Position numbers and translations under genes: made by a program. Shown here in pieces: positions 63,119 to 64,000 of a stretch of DNA of 64,000 nucleotides (the stretch's first letter is position 1; each line of letters begins with the position of its first letter). This stretch comes from Arenicola marina (Eukaryota > Annelida > Polychaeta > Arenicolidae), in contig CAXHSH010001412.1 in NCBI GenBank assembly GCA_964019135.1, forward strand, positions 104,001 to 168,000. Direction: 5' to 3'. A model generated the notes under the pieces. That model saw only the letters and a program-made list of their open reading frames with translations. It made no database searches and had not been told where the DNA came from.

Positions 63119-64000
63119 ACAAATATAATGTTGCAAAACTAATGTAACAGATTGCGGATACCGCCCTGGAAACACCGAACCAATGATTGCTCAGGTGTCA
63201 GTTACCTTCCAGATACAATCAAGAGTGACACGTAAGCTTCTGTCATATTAACAGAAGTGTCCAAACTTGCAATTATGCAAACATCTTATAACTGTGAAAA
63301 CAAGATCGGAGCAAAAAAAGGCAGGATATAAAGGGTTGCATGATGTCTCCTAGCAGACAGAAGTTGTCAGAAACGGAGCCATCCACAAGAATCCCAAGAT
63401 GAGGTAAGGTTAAAAGACAGGTGAGCTTGGATGGCAATGGCAGACAAATTTAATATGATTCTTCTGAATGGTCTTTGAATGACCATCGTGGCGAATAAAT
63501 TACATCGTCGGAATGAGTCAATGTGGCAACGCATCAGCATATATCGTTGAGGAGATTAAGACAAGCTACATTGGCATCAGAGCAAGTCTGATCAAGTTGT
63601 AATGGAAACGGGTAAGGAACTATCCACAGGAATTACAGTGAAAGACATTACTGGAAACTGTACTTGGTGAAAACCGCGTAACGCCAGAAGCATACCAGAA
63701 ATGGAAATAACCAGGACATTGAGACGACTTGTTCTCGCATTATGCATCGGTGGATGACGGATAAGCAAGAATACGTATTTGAGACGAAGAATAGTTGCAC
63801 ATGACCGGGTTTAAAGAAGGATAAAAAGAATCTATGATTGGTGTCATGATACAAAATACATGAAATTTATCATGGACAGAGATCAAGAGCATTTACACAA
63901 GAACGGTTTGATTGACGAATATGTGGAAAGACATAGGCGAGAGACGTCTAAAGTTCATTGTATGAATGCAGAGTTGCAGAGTAGAGCCAAAAGTGATTAA
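63119..64000 (+). repeat. M53, type A monomer cut by the window end (882 bp seen)
   Basis: Markers CCCTGGAAACACCGAACC, CCAAACTTGC and CATCTTATAAC differ from M49-M52, so the homogeneous block ends here. It is cut at monomer coordinate 882 by the window edge, not by a biological boundary. Confidence 0.94.

Larger units (their letters stand above)
1..64000 (+). repeat. Satellite DNA array, about 1-kb monomer, head to tail
   Basis: The same roughly 1000-bp sequence recurs from the first to the last base, always in the same orientation. The start word ACAAATATAATG recurs 53 times, at 1, 1001, 2551, 3551, 4934 and so on to 63119. Spacings are 1000, 1550, 1383, 952 or 1764 bp, each explained by internal joins between copies of the same monomer. 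No non-satellite stretch of even a few tens of bases was found except a 7-nt filler. Composition is near 40% G+C. I do not recognise the family. Tandem arrays of this kind are typical of eukaryotic heterochromatin; placing it at a centromere is inference only. Confidence 0.97.

Noticed and set aside
1-64000. CRISPR array or bacterial repeat
   Set aside because: The repeating unit is about 1 kb with no unique spacers and no cas-like genes.
1-64000. Multigene family or rDNA-like tandem genes
   Set aside because: No long reading frame on either strand, no rRNA or tRNA sequence recognised, and junction units truncate or double the monomer without regard to any frame.
1-64000. Transposon or retroelement origin of the array
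   Set aside because: No terminal repeats with target duplications, no transposase, reverse transcriptase or integrase sequence, and no poly-A tail. Origin from an old element cannot be excluded but has no support here.
1-64000. Assembly artefact explaining the periodicity
   Set aside because: Adjacent blocks carry consistent private variants and defined mosaics, which argues for real repeats. Exact copy number could still be wrong, especially at 3551-14516 and 59119-63118.

Overview
The whole 64 kb window is one uninterrupted, head-to-tail satellite DNA array. I find no gene, RNA gene, transposon, CRISPR array or unique sequence, and both window ends lie inside the array. Such an array points to a eukaryotic heterochromatic locus (centromeric, pericentromeric, subtelomeric or B/sex-chromosome). 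Nothing in the sequence fixes the species. Base composition is about 40% G+C (119 of the first 300 bases) and the + strand is visibly A-rich.

The basic unit (type A) is 1000 bp. I phase it to start at the word ACAAATATAATG and end at CCAGGCGAA; monomer coordinates below use this phase. I count 53 starts (M1-M53), and 28 complete units are exactly 1000 bp. Other types derive from A. Type B (951-953 bp) is a diverged lineage lacking 47 bp at about coordinates 314-360. Type Y (1549-1550 bp) is an A head joined through a 17-nt linker to a shorter tail that also lacks the 47 bp. Type W (1383 bp) is an A head joined directly to a Y tail. Type C (1762-1764 bp, one 1748) is an A head joined through a 7-nt filler to a B tail.

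Layout. 1-14516: A, Y and W units, including a 5483-bp higher-order block (W-Y-Y-A) present twice in tandem. 13517-25163: a 3549-bp block A(Z)-A(X)-Y present three times, with one extra Z monomer. 25164-29792: a Z monomer, a 2098-bp Y with its tail doubled, and a variant Y. 29793-33600: two copies of a 1904-bp B dimer. 33601-38600: A monomers in a 2-kb alternation. 36601-57118: repeated A+C blocks of about 2764 bp, later about 3764 bp (A+A+C), plus one solo B and one A/B recombinant. 57119-64000: plain 1000-bp A monomers, the last ones alternating as a 2-kb dimer, cut off by the window end at monomer coordinate 882.

Each monomer carries a conserved A/T inverted repeat (8-bp arms) touching a 17-bp site that resembles the CENP-B box (14 of 17 positions in the best copies). 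A second site near coordinate 480 matches the 3' half of that box. These are the most suggestive functional signals here; the rest is a record of unequal exchange, block amplification and gene-conversion-like mosaics. The recurring short reading frames (60-128 codons, minus strand, mostly starting at TTG or GTG) are by-products of the repeat, not genes.
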